Shown: positions 34,801 to 46,500 of the stretch, piece after piece | Layout: each line of letters starts with the position of its first letter | Numbering within the stretch: the stretch's first letter is position 1 | DNA from: Medicago truncatula | Lineage: Eukaryota; Streptophyta; Magnoliopsida; Fabales; Fabaceae | Direction of reading: 5' to 3' | Length of the DNA stretch: 64,000 bases | Assembly (NCBI RefSeq): GCF_003473485.1 | Contig: NC_053044.1 | Location: forward strand, 29,888,091-29,952,090 | Position numbers and translations under genes: made by a program | The notes under the pieces: generated by a model | What the model was told of the DNA's origin: nothing | The model's database searches: none | The model's input: the letters and a program-made list of their open reading frames with translations, nothing else

Positions 34801-37560
34801 GTTTTTCGAGAATGTTATCATTCCATGTCTTCGTGTCTGAAGGGATCATCTTCAACTTCCAATTATGGTTCCAAGGCACAAACAGAATTGGAACCTATCA
34901 AAAGCAGTATCTTCTCTTGGACTCACATATGTCATCATGGTAATAAATTCAGACACAAACTCGGGAGTACCACATCTACTACAATCCCATTGGTTGATGG
35001 CGATCAACCGGAGGAGCAGAAACACTCAGTAAGCCTCTCGCCTTTTTCTATTATCTTTTTAATTTTTTCGGTAATTATCATATTTTCTCTTTTTAATAGC
35101 TAGAATGTATCTTATATTTATAGCGTTTGTGCATATTAAACATCCCAGGATGACTATTAATACAATGTAAATCACCGATTACAACTTTGTAATGTATACT
35201 TTTTTTGGTATCAATACCACCAGAAGAATTTAGAGGAGCTATCAATCAAGCATTGTGAACATTTGCAAAGTTTGTTTAAATGCAAGCTAAACCTCTGCAA
35301 TCTAAAGACTATCATACTAATGAGTTGCCCGAGGTTAGCTTCATTGTTTCAACTTTCGACTTCTCGAAGCCTGGTGCAACTAGAGACATTGCACATAGAA
35401 TATTGCGAGGGTCTGGAAAACATAATTGTAGATGAAAGAAGAGAGTCGGAATCAAGAGAAGAAATAGATGATGATGATAACAAGAGTCATGGCTCTATGT
35501 TTCCAAAACTACAATTTCTGCATATTGAGGGATGTCCCTAGAGTATATACTTCCTTTCCTCTCTGCTCAAGATCTTCAGATACTGGAAAATGTCCTAATT
35601 GAAAGATGTGATGGATTGAAATACATATTTGAGCAACATGTAGAACTTGGTTCGGTAACACATTTGCAGCTCAATTATTTACCAAATTTCATTGGTATTT
35701 TTCGAGAATGTTATCATTCCATATCTTCGTGTGTGAAGGGATCATCTTCAACTTCCAATTGTGGTTCCAAGGCACAAACAGAAATGAAACCTATCAAATG
35801 CAGTATCTTCTCTTGGACTCATGTATGTTGTCATGGTAATAAATTCAGACACAAACTCGGGAGTACCGCAACTAGTACAATCCCATTGGTTGATAGGGAT
35901 CAACCGCAGCAGGACCACTCAGTAAGCCTCTCCCCTTTTCTATTTTTTTGGTAACTATCATACTTTATCTTTTTAATAGCTAGAATTTATCTTATATTTG
36001 TAGCATTTGTGCATATTAAACATCCAAAGATTACTATTAATACAATGCAAATCACCAGTTACAACTTTGTAATGTATACTTTTTATGGTATAAATACCAC
36101 TAGAAGTTCAATGCTTTTTCAAGTGAATTTATGGCCTTTGTCAGGAGTCGTATAGGAGAAAAGTTATATTTTTAAATTTCCTTAATAATTGTGCACATCA
36201 CATGAATGTTTGATTTTACTTTGAGTTCCTTTAAATTGGGATTTTATAATTACATTACAGGAATCAAATTCATACTGCTCTGACATATGGGAATGCCCTC
36301 AATGTCTTTCAAGAAAATCAAAGATCCTGAGAAATATTGAACAACTACAATATCTTCATGTTCCAAAGATAAAATTGATATTTATGCCAAGCACGCTGTT
36401 GGAACTTTTGATAGTTAGGAGCTGTGATGAATTGAAGCACATAATAATAGACACCGGAGATCATGGCAGTGATGGCAATAGTTGGGGCAATGTCTTCCCA
36501 AAATTAAGATCTCTAACAGTTGATAATTGTGTGCAATTGGAATACATATTTGAACACGACATTCATGATCATCAAAACCACACTGAGATTCACCTTCAAC
36601 TTCCAGCATTAGAAAATTGCCATCTTCTCAACCTGCCAAGTTTAGTTGCCTTGTGTCCCAAACAATATCACACAACACTTTCACCATTAAAAGAACTTGT
36701 ATTCAGTGAATGCCCTCAGGTTGCTATCAAATCTATTGCCGATTTCATAACTCGTCATTCAACAACAAGATCTATGGACGGTACAATCATAAAGGTATCC
36801 CTCTTTTCATATATCTTTGTTGTTTGTGATATTATTTTGCTAGTCTTATTTTATGCACATATTTATTTCCCATTCTTTTATTGCAGGAATTGAATGGAAA
36901 CATAGAGCATTTTCTCGCCATGGAAAAAATGGTGGTAAAAAGCTCCAAAGTAGAAAGCATATTTTGTCCAGATGAAGTAAATGAACAACACTTGACCTTA
37001 AGTTTGACATACCTTCAGTTGCAAGATCTTCCTGTGATGACATGTCTTTTCGTGGGTCCCAAAAATTCTTTTGCCCTCCAAAATCTACATTTGCTAAAAA
37101 TAGTGGGCGTGAAAAATTGGAAATAGTTTTCTCCACTTCTATTGTAAGATGCCTACCACAATTGCGTCATCTAATTGTAAGAGGATGTAAAGAGTTGAAA
37201 CATATAATCGAAGATGATGTGGAGAATATAAAAGGATCAAATTATTTGTCTTCAAGGACAAGCTTTCCAATGCTAAAATTACTTGTTGTCGTAAACTGCA
37301 CCAAGTTGAAATATTGATTTCCAACCTCCGTTTCTCAAGAGCTTCCTGAGCTAGAGGTTCTGATGATAAGAGAAGCTGGTGAACTAGAGGAAATATTCAA
37401 AAATGAAGATGATGATGATCAGAAAGTCGAGATTCCAAATCTAAATGTGGTAGCATTTGTCGACCTACAAGCCTCTGCCAGACACAAGGAATTCAATTTC
37501 AGGATGTAGAAAATCGTTTTGTACAGAATTGTCAAAAACTCTCTCTAACTTCAGCATCAA
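31899..37560 (+). pseudogene. CC-NBS-LRR disease-resistance gene, broken
   Basis: The N-terminus (MASFLCDLVKPYVEKMI) and the following coiled coil match legume CC-NBS-LRR immune receptors. NBS motifs appear in order. The P-loop is GMGGTRKTT, with Arg where the family has the Gly of GKTT. The kinase-2 motif is LLIMDDVWD, then GCRVLVTSR, a GLPL variant QLPVAI, and MHD (VKMHDW). The frame shifts between kinase-2 and GCRVLV (near 32700). It shifts again at a run of G residues near 34060, and around a short duplicated insert near 34195-34230. LRR-encoding sequence continues to 35028, then in exons 35224-35921, 36261-36794 and from 36887, with more breaks near 35538 and 37125. NLRs detect pathogen effectors in the cytosol. 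With a mutated ATP-binding loop and several frameshifts, this copy is very unlikely to make a functional receptor. Confidence 0.88.
34320..36108 (+). repeat. Tandem duplication of an LRR exon plus its intron
   Basis: The unit 34320-35225 is repeated at 35226-36108, with an offset of 906 bp and strong similarity throughout. Both copies contain the same LRR coding block, the same splice donor (TCA|GTAAGC at 35028 and 35921) and the same intron start. In the second copy the acceptor is a CCACCAG created at the junction, just before 35224. Copy 2 has a 5-nt deletion near 35538 that breaks its frame. Confidence 0.9.
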
Positions 37561-37690
37561 CAACCAATAGCATCTCTGACATTTCTGATGTAAATTTCAA
37601 CTCAGGTACACACTATATCCAGTATTCTTCAAAACTATTACATGTTCGTTGTAATACTTACGAGCTGGTATATGATCATGTTAATTTCTA

Positions 37691-37995
37691 GGCTAAACTA
37701 CACTTTTCGCCCCCTATGTTTCAAAATGTTGCAATTTTGGCCCCCTATTAAAAAAAATGGCAATTTTGGCCCCTTTCATCCCAAAATTGCTGAGAAGACG
37801 CCACGTGTCCCAAAAAAGGGGCCATAATCGCAACTTTTTGTAAAGATAAGGGGTCAAAAAGCATATTTCCCTTATGTTAGGAGGTCAAAAGAGCATATTT
37901 CCCTAAACATAGGGGGTCACTTTTGCCATTTTTTTTAATAGGGGGCCAAAATCGCAACATTTTGAAACTTAGAGGGCGAAAAATGAAGTTTAGCC
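37691..37995. mobile_element. MULE-like MITE in an NLR intron
   Basis: A 305-bp element beginning GGCTAAACTACACTTTTCG and ending in the complementary GTTTAGCC. Long inverted arms contain TTTTGGCCCCCTATTAAAA. The exact 9-bp duplication TAATTTCTA flanks it at 37682-37690 and 37996-38004. The twin copy is at 43027-43325. Confidence 0.9.
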
Positions 37996-38020
37996 TAATT
38001 TCTATTACGTGTTACTATAG

Positions 38021-41000
38021 ACCATGAATTGCGTGAGGATTTTCTGAATCTATTCAAACAATTACAAGAAGAGTCCAAAGGCGACGATTCCTGTAATAAA
38101 TATTCCGTAGATTTAGCAGTTGAGATTGAAGTTGAAGCGGCATCAGGACACGGGTTGGCTTCATCACAGGTCAATACTATTCAAGCTAACCACACCTGAA
38201 TACAATCACCATGATAGTGTATTTGAATCAAACATGTACTTTTTTTGCTGATACTAATGAAACAAACACTGGAGGCAGTGCCTGACTTCATTGAAGATGA
38301 TCCTGATTTAGAGATAACGTCAATTGCAATATTACCAATGAATTCAGAAGTAATTATTTGCAGACCAATGGAAATCCCTTACTTATTAAAGAATGGATGT
38401 AAGTGGTAGTTTCATATCACTAATGCTTATGTTCATTTACAGGAGTTAATGAAAGAACAAACATTGGATCAACAATGTTTGATGAACCAAGAACATCCGC
38501 TCGGAGAAACATACATTACCTTCAAACATTATTCGGAAAATAATGTAATGTAGTACAACCTCATTTTTCATATAAAACTATAATAGAAATATTATAGAAA
38601 ATAAACTTCAACTAATTTATATTTTCATGCCGTGGAATCAGTTGGAGGGTTCAACGTCAGAGAAAACGGTAGAAACAACTTTGTCCACCACTTCAGGAAC
38701 AAAGAATAAGTGGCCCATACAATTAGTTACTCCTAAACAAAAGGCACTGATTCCCCTATTTTGCTTGTATTCGTTTTGACACTTTTTCAATGCAGAACTT
38801 GAACTATACAACCAACTCAAATATCCTTTTAAATTTAAGCAGGGTATCGAGATAAGCGTTGAAGAAGGAAACACATCAGCTAATGCCAAGCCAATAACAT
38901 TGTCAACTCATTTAGAATTAGTCAGTTCATCATCAGGTCCAATTGTTACTTTTGAGCATAAAAGTTCTTCACAAGTAAGTTTATTGTATGGAAGGAACCA
39001 AACTTTCAAACTTTTACTTTATCTTACATGTTTTTGTGTTATTTTGTTTTGTTATTGTTGCTCAGTATTTCTAAGTTCAGACTTAAAACTAACTCTTTTG
39101 ATTTCAATTCCTTATTATTTCTATAGTGAAATCATGATTATTTGTCTAAATTATATTTTTGTAAATTAAAGAGGCCAATCCTACAAATAGTAACAATTTA
39201 TAGTTGACGTTATTTTAATGTGTAGGAATATGGTGATAGCCAAACCATCTCCTCCAATTTCCACTACAAAGCCGCTTGCCATTGAAGATTTTGATAATGA
39301 TGAAGGTGAAGACTTTTTGGATCAATTTTATTTTCTTATGTTATCTTATCACCCTTTTGACTGTTCAAAAAAAATCTTATTACCCTTTTGATTTTGAACT
39401 CTCTTCTCTTCCAAATGTTGTTCAGGTTCTCTAATTGACAATCCTCTCATGAAGGTAAACTCAAATATCGAAGAACAGTTTCCTATGGACGATGAAATAA
39501 TAGTTTCCAGATCAAGACTCTCTTCTATCGTGTCTCAGTTTCCAAATGGGACTGAAGTTCAAGCAACATCTAAACATGAGTTAACTTCTTCACATAAAAA
39601 TGGCAATGAGTCAAATGTTGTGGAGACAAAAATGAAACAAACAGAAGAGAGAAAGCAAGAATTTGTTGTAAACATTCCTGGTTTAGAGATTCCTTCGGTA
39701 GCAAATTCACCAACAATTTCACAAGTAATTTTCCAGCCATGTCCCTTCCTTCGATATTCTTCTTATAAAATCCATTCTTATGGATATAATGAATATAAGG
39801 AATGTAATTAGTAGTTTCACATCTCTAACGCTTAATTTCCTAATCGCAGGAGTTGTTGAATGAACAATCAACGAGTCAACAATGTTTGATGGATCAAAGT
39901 ATTCAAGAGGGTTCTACGTTACAGAAAACTGTCGCAACAACTTTTGCCACCGTTTCAGAAACAAGGAACGAGTCTACTATACAATTAGCTGCTCCCAAAC
40001 AAAAGGCAACTATTCGCTCGACTCTCTTTCAACTTATATTGGAAATCAATTATGCTAAATTGCAACCCACTGTAATATCTTTTTAATTTTATGAAGGTTA
40101 TCAAGTTAAGTTTTGAAGATACAACAACTATAGCTAATGCCAAGACAATAACATCGGCAACTCATTCAGAACCGAATATTTCATCATCAGGGCCATTAGT
40201 TACTTATGAGCTTAAAACATCTTCACATGTGAGTTTACTGTATGGAACCAAGCTTTCAAGCATTTACTTCAACTACTACTTAAAAATATCATGCAACTAA
40301 TTTACATTTCCATGGTTTGCAATTAGTTGGAGGGTTCTATGTTAGGCAAAATAGAAGCAGCAAGTTTGTCCATCATTTCAGGAACAAAGAATGAGACAGA
40401 TTTACAATTAGTGGCTCCTAAACAAAAGGCATTTCCCCTATTTTGCTTGTATTCTTTTTTGACTCTTTTTTAATGCAGGAATTGAATTATATTACAAACC
40501 TAAGTATCCTTATAATTTTAAGCAGGTTATCGAGATAAGTGTTGAAGAAGGAAGTACATCAACACATGTAGCAATGGAAGATATTAACAAGCTGATCGAA
40601 GAAGACCCACTTCTTGCATTTGAGAAGCTTCTTACTGGACAAGTGCCAATTTCCTCCGTTCAAATTTTACTTCAAGAATTGAAGACTTTGGACTCATCGT
40701 CAGACCTTGACGATCTTGTATCTAACCAAGAGTCCAAATCAAAATTGATTTCGCTTGTTCATCAGTTGAGTCAGCATCAAGAAATGTTAACTTCTGAATT
40801 GAAGGACTTTGTTGAGAAAGTGAAGAACTTCTTCAATGATAACATTATCAAACACGCCACTTCTCAACAAGTATTCAACAAGCACAACCAACTTCTTGCT
40901 TTGAAAACTGATCTCATGAACAAGCTTTGGAGTGCAAAGAGTACACAAACCCACATTGACGGGGAATCTTCAACTGCCAATGCTCAGATACATGAATTCT

Positions 41001-41216
41001 CTTTACAAATTGATGATTTGAAGTCAGTCCTGAACAAATGTGATGTTCAGAAGGATAAGTTGAAGGCTGAATGTACTGAGTGGGCACAACAAAGTAAAGA
41101 ATAACTTTCTGCACTTGCGTCATCCGGGGTCGATGTAAGAGAAGCTGAACTTGCGAGGAATTTCGCAACAGAAGGCTTTGCAAATTTAAAATCATCCTTT
41201 CCTACATTTTAGGAGG
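38021..41216 (+). pseudogene. C-terminal exons of the NLR locus, repeated and broken
   Basis: Short exons follow the LRR region with plausible AG/GT borders. A threonine/serine-rich module occurs three times: 38637-38980, 39845-40235 and 40320-40573. Each contains GSTLQKTV-like, APKQKA-like and (V)I-x-(L)S-x-E(D/E)-like parts. A final exon opens MEDINKLIEEDPLLAFEKLL (40574) and runs as a helical, probably coiled-coil, domain to a stop at 41104. Beyond the stop, similarity continues (LSALASSGVDVREAE to FPTF, 41214), so the stop is premature. From memory, some Medicago NLRs carry such an extension. Its role is not known to me. Confidence 0.7.
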
Positions 41217-41526
41217 GAGCCTCACAAAAATAGGATAGGGTGTGATTAGTGTTTTTGTTAATGTCGTTTTGTTTATGTAAGCTTAGTACTGCGCTCTTTT
41301 TTCCTTCATCTGGTTTTATCCCATTGGGTTTTACAAGTAAGGTTTTTAATGATGCAGATGTATCACATTGTTATTCACTTAGGTATTAATCTTTATTTTA
41401 TTTTAATAATATTTTTTGAGTGCTCCATATGATAAGTGGTAGGATTGCATTTCAAACATAGTTGGATGTTTTTCTTACCATATGATGCTTTTGCAATATT
41501 TTTTGTTAGAAGAGAATAATATATAC

Positions 41527-41562
41527 CCGCGTTGCACCGTGCAATCTGCATTGCACGGTGGG
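41527..41562. repeat. Short GC-rich palindrome at a duplication junction
   Basis: TTGCACCGTGCAA and TTGCACGGTG are arranged head to head around TCTGCA. The palindrome sits just before the partial second copy of the NLR terminal exon. It may be a transposon tip or relic. Confidence 0.5.
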
Positions 41563-41566
41563 AAAA

Positions 41567-42050
41567 TAAAACTTCTGAGTTGAAGGACTTCGTTGTGAAA
41601 ATATAGAACTTCGTTGAGAAAGTATAGAACTTCGCCAATGACAACATTATCAAACACGCTACTTCTCAACAAGTATTCAACAAGCACGACCAACTTATTG
41701 ATTCGAAAACCAATCTCATGAACAAGCTTTGGAGTGCAAAGAGTACACAAACCCACGTTGACAAAGAAACTTCAGTTGCCAATGCTCAGATACATGAGCT
41801 CTCTTTACAAATTGATGAACAATCGGCAAGTCTTGAGAATCAAAGAGAGGATTTGAAGTCAGCATTGAACTAATGTGATGTTCAGAAGAAAAAGCTGAAG
41901 GCTGAATGTTCTAAGTGGGCACAACAAAGTAGAGAATTACTTTCTGCACTTGCTTCCTCGAAGGTCAGTGTAGAGAAGCTGAGCGTGCGAGGAATTTGGC
42001 AAAAGAAGGCTTTACAAATTTAAAATCATCATTTCCTACATTTTAGGAAG
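41567..42050 (+). pseudogene. Partial tandem copy of the NLR terminal exon
   Basis: The sequence from ACTTCTGAGTTGAAGGACTT onward repeats 40791-41216 with high similarity. It is 5'-truncated, carries early stops and a small internal duplication (TATAGAACTTCG), and keeps 27 bp (coding EQSASLENQ) that the first copy lacks. It ends at the equivalent FPT-F stop region. It is not a functional exon. Confidence 0.85.
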
Positions 42051-43017
42051 GAATGACAAGGTGCAATACTTTCTTACGTGCATGTTGCTTGTACTGATAT
42101 CTTCTTGAACTTAGCATTGAAGATTAGTAAAAGCACACTTTTAGCAACTAACCTATGTATTGTACACCTTTCAGAAGAAAAAACCATTTGCATCGTAACT
42201 TTCTATGACAACACTGAAGCATTGAATTATAATAAAACTCTAATATATATCTGATTTGAACAGCTTAACAATGAAAAAGAAAGAAAGAAAAACTTAGGAA
42301 AGTCAAAAGAATATACTAAAATATTATGAACATAAGAAAAATAATAAGGAAAAACTCATGTTCGATTTTCTCCGATGCTAATTTAAATGATTAAACCACT
42401 TTTTCATACAAATTTATTTATCTTAATAATTTAACCAATACTCTGAAGACACTCATTAGCATTTTTCTTAGTTTTCACATGAAAGATTTTTATTTGATCT
42501 TAAATTTGAATCACCGTGATCTTATATTAATGAACATAAAATTGTATCTGGAGACAAGTTTTACTTCCCTCTTTTTGTATTGTTGGCCGTGAGGCCTATT
42601 TTTGTTGTAGGATGAGTTTTTCAAATTTTTTGTTTAATGTATAAATTGATGACTTCGGTAAGTAGATTTTAAAGAAAAATTGATTTTTGAATCATGTCAT
42701 AAAACGTCTTAAAAAAAGTGACATAAATAGTGACTTATATCAACAATCTCTTATTTGGATGAAAAATAAAATTTAAATTATTTTATTAATATTGTTCCAA
42801 CAATGCTTCATCCAAAAATATATATTTTGATCCTAGCTAGCTGATGCCACAAGTGCACAACATGAAAAATCTCGTGCCATTGGCAAACCTAGGAAAAAGT
42901 TACTCCAACCTTCTCACAATAACGAACCCATTTTCTTGTATGAAGTTATAAATAATAAAATAAAAAATATTTACAAAATTAACCTAGTTAACGATTGTGG
43001 TATTTCTATTATCATAA
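42051..43017. other. Intergenic between NLR and TAF15B-like gene
   Basis: No gene or clear repeat is seen. Confidence 0.4.
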
Positions 43018-43026
43018 TAAATACAA

Positions 43027-43325
43027 GGCTAAACTGCACTTTTCGCCCCTAAGTTTTAAAATGTTGCGATTTTGACCCCCTATTAAAAAAAATGCGACTT
43101 TGGCCCCTTTCGTCCAAAAATTGCCGAGAAGGTGCCACGTGCCCCAAAAAAGGGGCCATAATCGCAACTTTTTGTAAAGATAAGGGGTCAAAAAACATAT
43201 TTCTCTTATGTTAGGGGTCAAAAGAGCATATTTCCCTAAAGATGGGGTCATTTTTGCCATTTTTTTAATAGGGGGTCAAAATCGCAACATTTAGAAACTT
43301 AGGGGGTGAAAAGTGCCGTTTAGCC
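43027..43325. mobile_element. MULE-like MITE upstream of TAF15B-like gene
   Basis: A 299-bp element beginning GGCTAAACTGCACTTTTCG and ending in AGTTTAGCC-type complement (GCCGTTTAGCC). The exact 9-bp duplication TAAATACAA flanks it at 43018-43026 and 43326-43334. It is closely similar to 37691-37995. It ends about 220 bp before the TAF15B-like start codon, so it lies in or next to the promoter. Confidence 0.9.
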
Positions 43326-43545
43326 TAAATACAAAGTGTAAGTCAAGAAACAAAAATACAAAGTGTAGAATAATAATTTAGGAGGGTGTAATAGAAATAA
43401 CAAGGGTGCAAAAAGTTTCTTCCTTTGTTAAAACGGAAAGGCCCAATATTTCACAGTTACATTCTACAATAATATTTCAGAAGCTTCACTACACAAAAAA
43501 ATCTCAGTTTCTCTCTTGTGGTAGTAGCGAACCCTAGATCGAATC

Positions 43546-46500
43546 ATGTCTGGAGGGTACGGTCACGATGCCGGAGGTGGCTCTGCGCCACCTTCCTATG
43601 GTGCTAGTGGTGGTTACGGAGGCGGAGGAGGTGGTGGCTATGCTGGTGGATATGCTGGGAATGAAAGCGGTGGTGGTTACGCAGCGAAAGGAAGCGGAAA
43701 CGGTGGTGGTAGAGGATATGGAGGTAACGATGGTGGAGGTTACGGTGGAAGGAGTGGATATGGTGGAAACGATGGCGGAGGATATGGTGGAAGAGGTGGT
43801 GGCGGTAGAGGAGGTGGTGGTGGTGGTGGAGGATATGGAGGTCGAGGTTTGTTATTTTGATCTGTAATTTGTTTTCTTTTTTAGTTAATTTTCAATCTTA
43901 TCGTGTCTTTAATTTCTGTGGATTGATGTGAACTTAAACAGGTGGCGGTGGCGGTTTTCAAGGTGGAGATCGCGGTGGCCGAGGTGGAGGTGGTGGCCGT
44001 GGTGGAAGTGGCAGAGATGGAGATTGGCGTTGCCCTAACGAAAGGTATTTGATTTTTTTCTGCCAAAAATTTATGATTTTCACTAGTATTTTTTATTAAA
44101 ATGAACAATCAATTTAGTCTCCAAACTATGTAAATATAATTAGTAGTCCTAAATTATGTAAAGCCCATCAGTTTAGTTCCTGCACTTAAGATATTAGGGG
44201 CAAAAAGGACGGATTTTAATGTACATTTAGAGACTATATTAACGAATTTTATATAGTTTAGGGACAACTTATTATATTTACATAGTTTAAGGATTAAATT
44301 GATGGGTTTCATATAGCTTAGGGAAAACTTATTATATTTACATAGTTTAGAGACTAACTTGATGGATTTTATGTACTTTAGGGAATAAATTGACGAAGTT
44401 CACAAAGTTTAGGAAATACTTATTATGTTTACATAGTTTAGGTGCTAAATCGGAGAGAGTGATAGTTTAGGGACTAAATTAATGATTTATTTTTTCACTT
44501 AACTTTATTGCTGTTGATTTGATTCTTACGTTTCTTATCTGATTCAATATTGTTATTTATATAGTTGTGGGAACAATAACTTCGCTAGAAGGAGTGAATG
44601 TAACAAATGTGGTACCCCATGTCCTACCAGTGGTAATGACCGCGGTGGCGGCGGCGGCGGCGGTGGGTATAATAGAGGAGGAAGTGGTGGAGGATATGAC
44701 AGTAACCGAGGAGGTAGGTCTGAGAACTATGGAGGTAGAACTAGTGATTATAATGGTGGAAGGGGTAATAACAATGATGGAAGAAGTGGAGGGAGCAATA
44801 GGGGTGGCTCGTATGGCGGGAATCAAGGCAGAGAAGATGGTGGCTATGGTCAAGCACCTCCTGTTGCTGCTGCTCAGTCTTATGGTGGTGCTGGTGGAAA
44901 CTATCCACCTACCTATGGTGGGAATGCAAATTATGGAACAGATGCCGTTCCTCCACCTACAAGTTATACCGGTGGACCTAATTCATATCCTCCTTCATAT
45001 GGGGGTAACACGGGTGGTTATGGTGGAGGTGATGCACGGAGTGGTGGCAGGGCTGTGCCTCAAGCTGGATATGACAGTGGTAATCGTGGTGGATTTGGTG
45101 GAGCTCCTGCTGAGCCAGCTCCAGCGGCTCCGGTGAAGCAGTGCGATGAGAATTGTGGAGATACATGTGACAACTCTAGAATCTATATCTCAAATTTACC
45201 ACCCGATGTGACTGTTGATGAATTGCAGCAACTTTTTGGAGGCATTGGACAAGTAATGTTCTGATCTGTTGACTTTGCACTTTTTATTTGTCGCAATATT
45301 TTTATCACGAATGGATATTTTATATGAAAGTGCCAATTTCAGAGTAAATTCAAGTTCTCAGTCTGATACATAATACATATTGAATTGTGCTTTGTGTAAG
45401 AAATATAATCCTGTTGTACTTGTGCTAATAGGTTTATATTTTCATACGAGGCTTCAACATACTAGACATTTTGTTACATTTGTTTTAACTTCCTATGTTG
45501 GAAGAATAAAGTAGAAAAGGGGAAATAGGTTTATTTTTTTTAATTCTCTTTGAGAAGTATTAGAGGCCTCAACATTCTATCACCAAAAAATAAATAGGCC
45601 TGAACATTCTAGACGTTTTTTACACATGTTTTAACTGCCTAGGTTGGAAGAATAAAGCAGAAAGGGGTAATAGGTTTATTTTTTGATTCTCTTTGCGAAG
45701 AATTAGAGGCCTCAACATTCTATCTCCCCCCCACACACACCAAAAAAAAGGCCTCAACATTCTAGACATTTTGTTACATGTGTTTTAACTGCCTAAGTTA
45801 GAAGAATAAAAGCAAAAATGGGTAGCAGGTTTATTTTTTCGTTCTCTTTGGGAAGTATCAGCTGCCTCACCATTCTAGACGTTCTGTTACATGTGTTTTA
45901 ACTGCCTAGGTTGGAAGAATAAAGCAGAAGAGGGGTTATAAAGATCAATGGCCTTACAACATTAAAATTTACACTGATGAAAATGGAAAAAACAAGGGTG
46001 ATGCATGCCTTGCTTACGAAGATCCCTCTGCAGCTCACTCTGCTGGTGGTTTTTACAACGGTACTTCTTGTAACTGCTTTTTTCTTGCTATATACATTGA
46101 TATTATTTCTCATACAAAGTTGAACTAATCACGATTCTGCATTTTCAGATTATGATTTGAGGGGTTACAAAATCGGTGTTGCAATGGCAGAGAAATCTGC
46201 ACCAAGGGCTCCTCCAGCAAATAACCATGGGTATGCATTACACACTGGATCTATCTGTTGGAGATGAATGATATGCTAACGTTGTAGATTTGGATCGAAA
46301 ACATGGGTTATTGTCATAATAACTCAAAAGTGTTCACTCATTCAATCTCTATCCATATCTTTTATTTTATTTTTCATTTTTTTAAGCATAAATGTAGTAA
46401 GTGGAGCGTTGAGCTCATCCATCTTCTAATCATCATAACATTAACGTAAAGGATAAATGATTTTCAAATTTAGGTTTTTTTCAATTTGGATTTGTATACT

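Noticed and set aside
43568-43867. Open frame overlapping the TAF15B-like first exon in another frame (Val/Glu-rich)
   Set aside because: It is the +1 shadow of Gly-rich GGN codons. It has no start context or family and does not join any exon.
44567-45136. A 189-codon frame across TAF15B exon 3
   Set aside because: Frame shadow of the Gly/Tyr-rich region. The real frame gives the zinc finger and RRM with correct splice phases.
45480-45935. Possible CRISPR-like spaced repeat array
   Set aside because: Copies are degenerate, unevenly spaced, contain an exon edge and lie in a plant intron.
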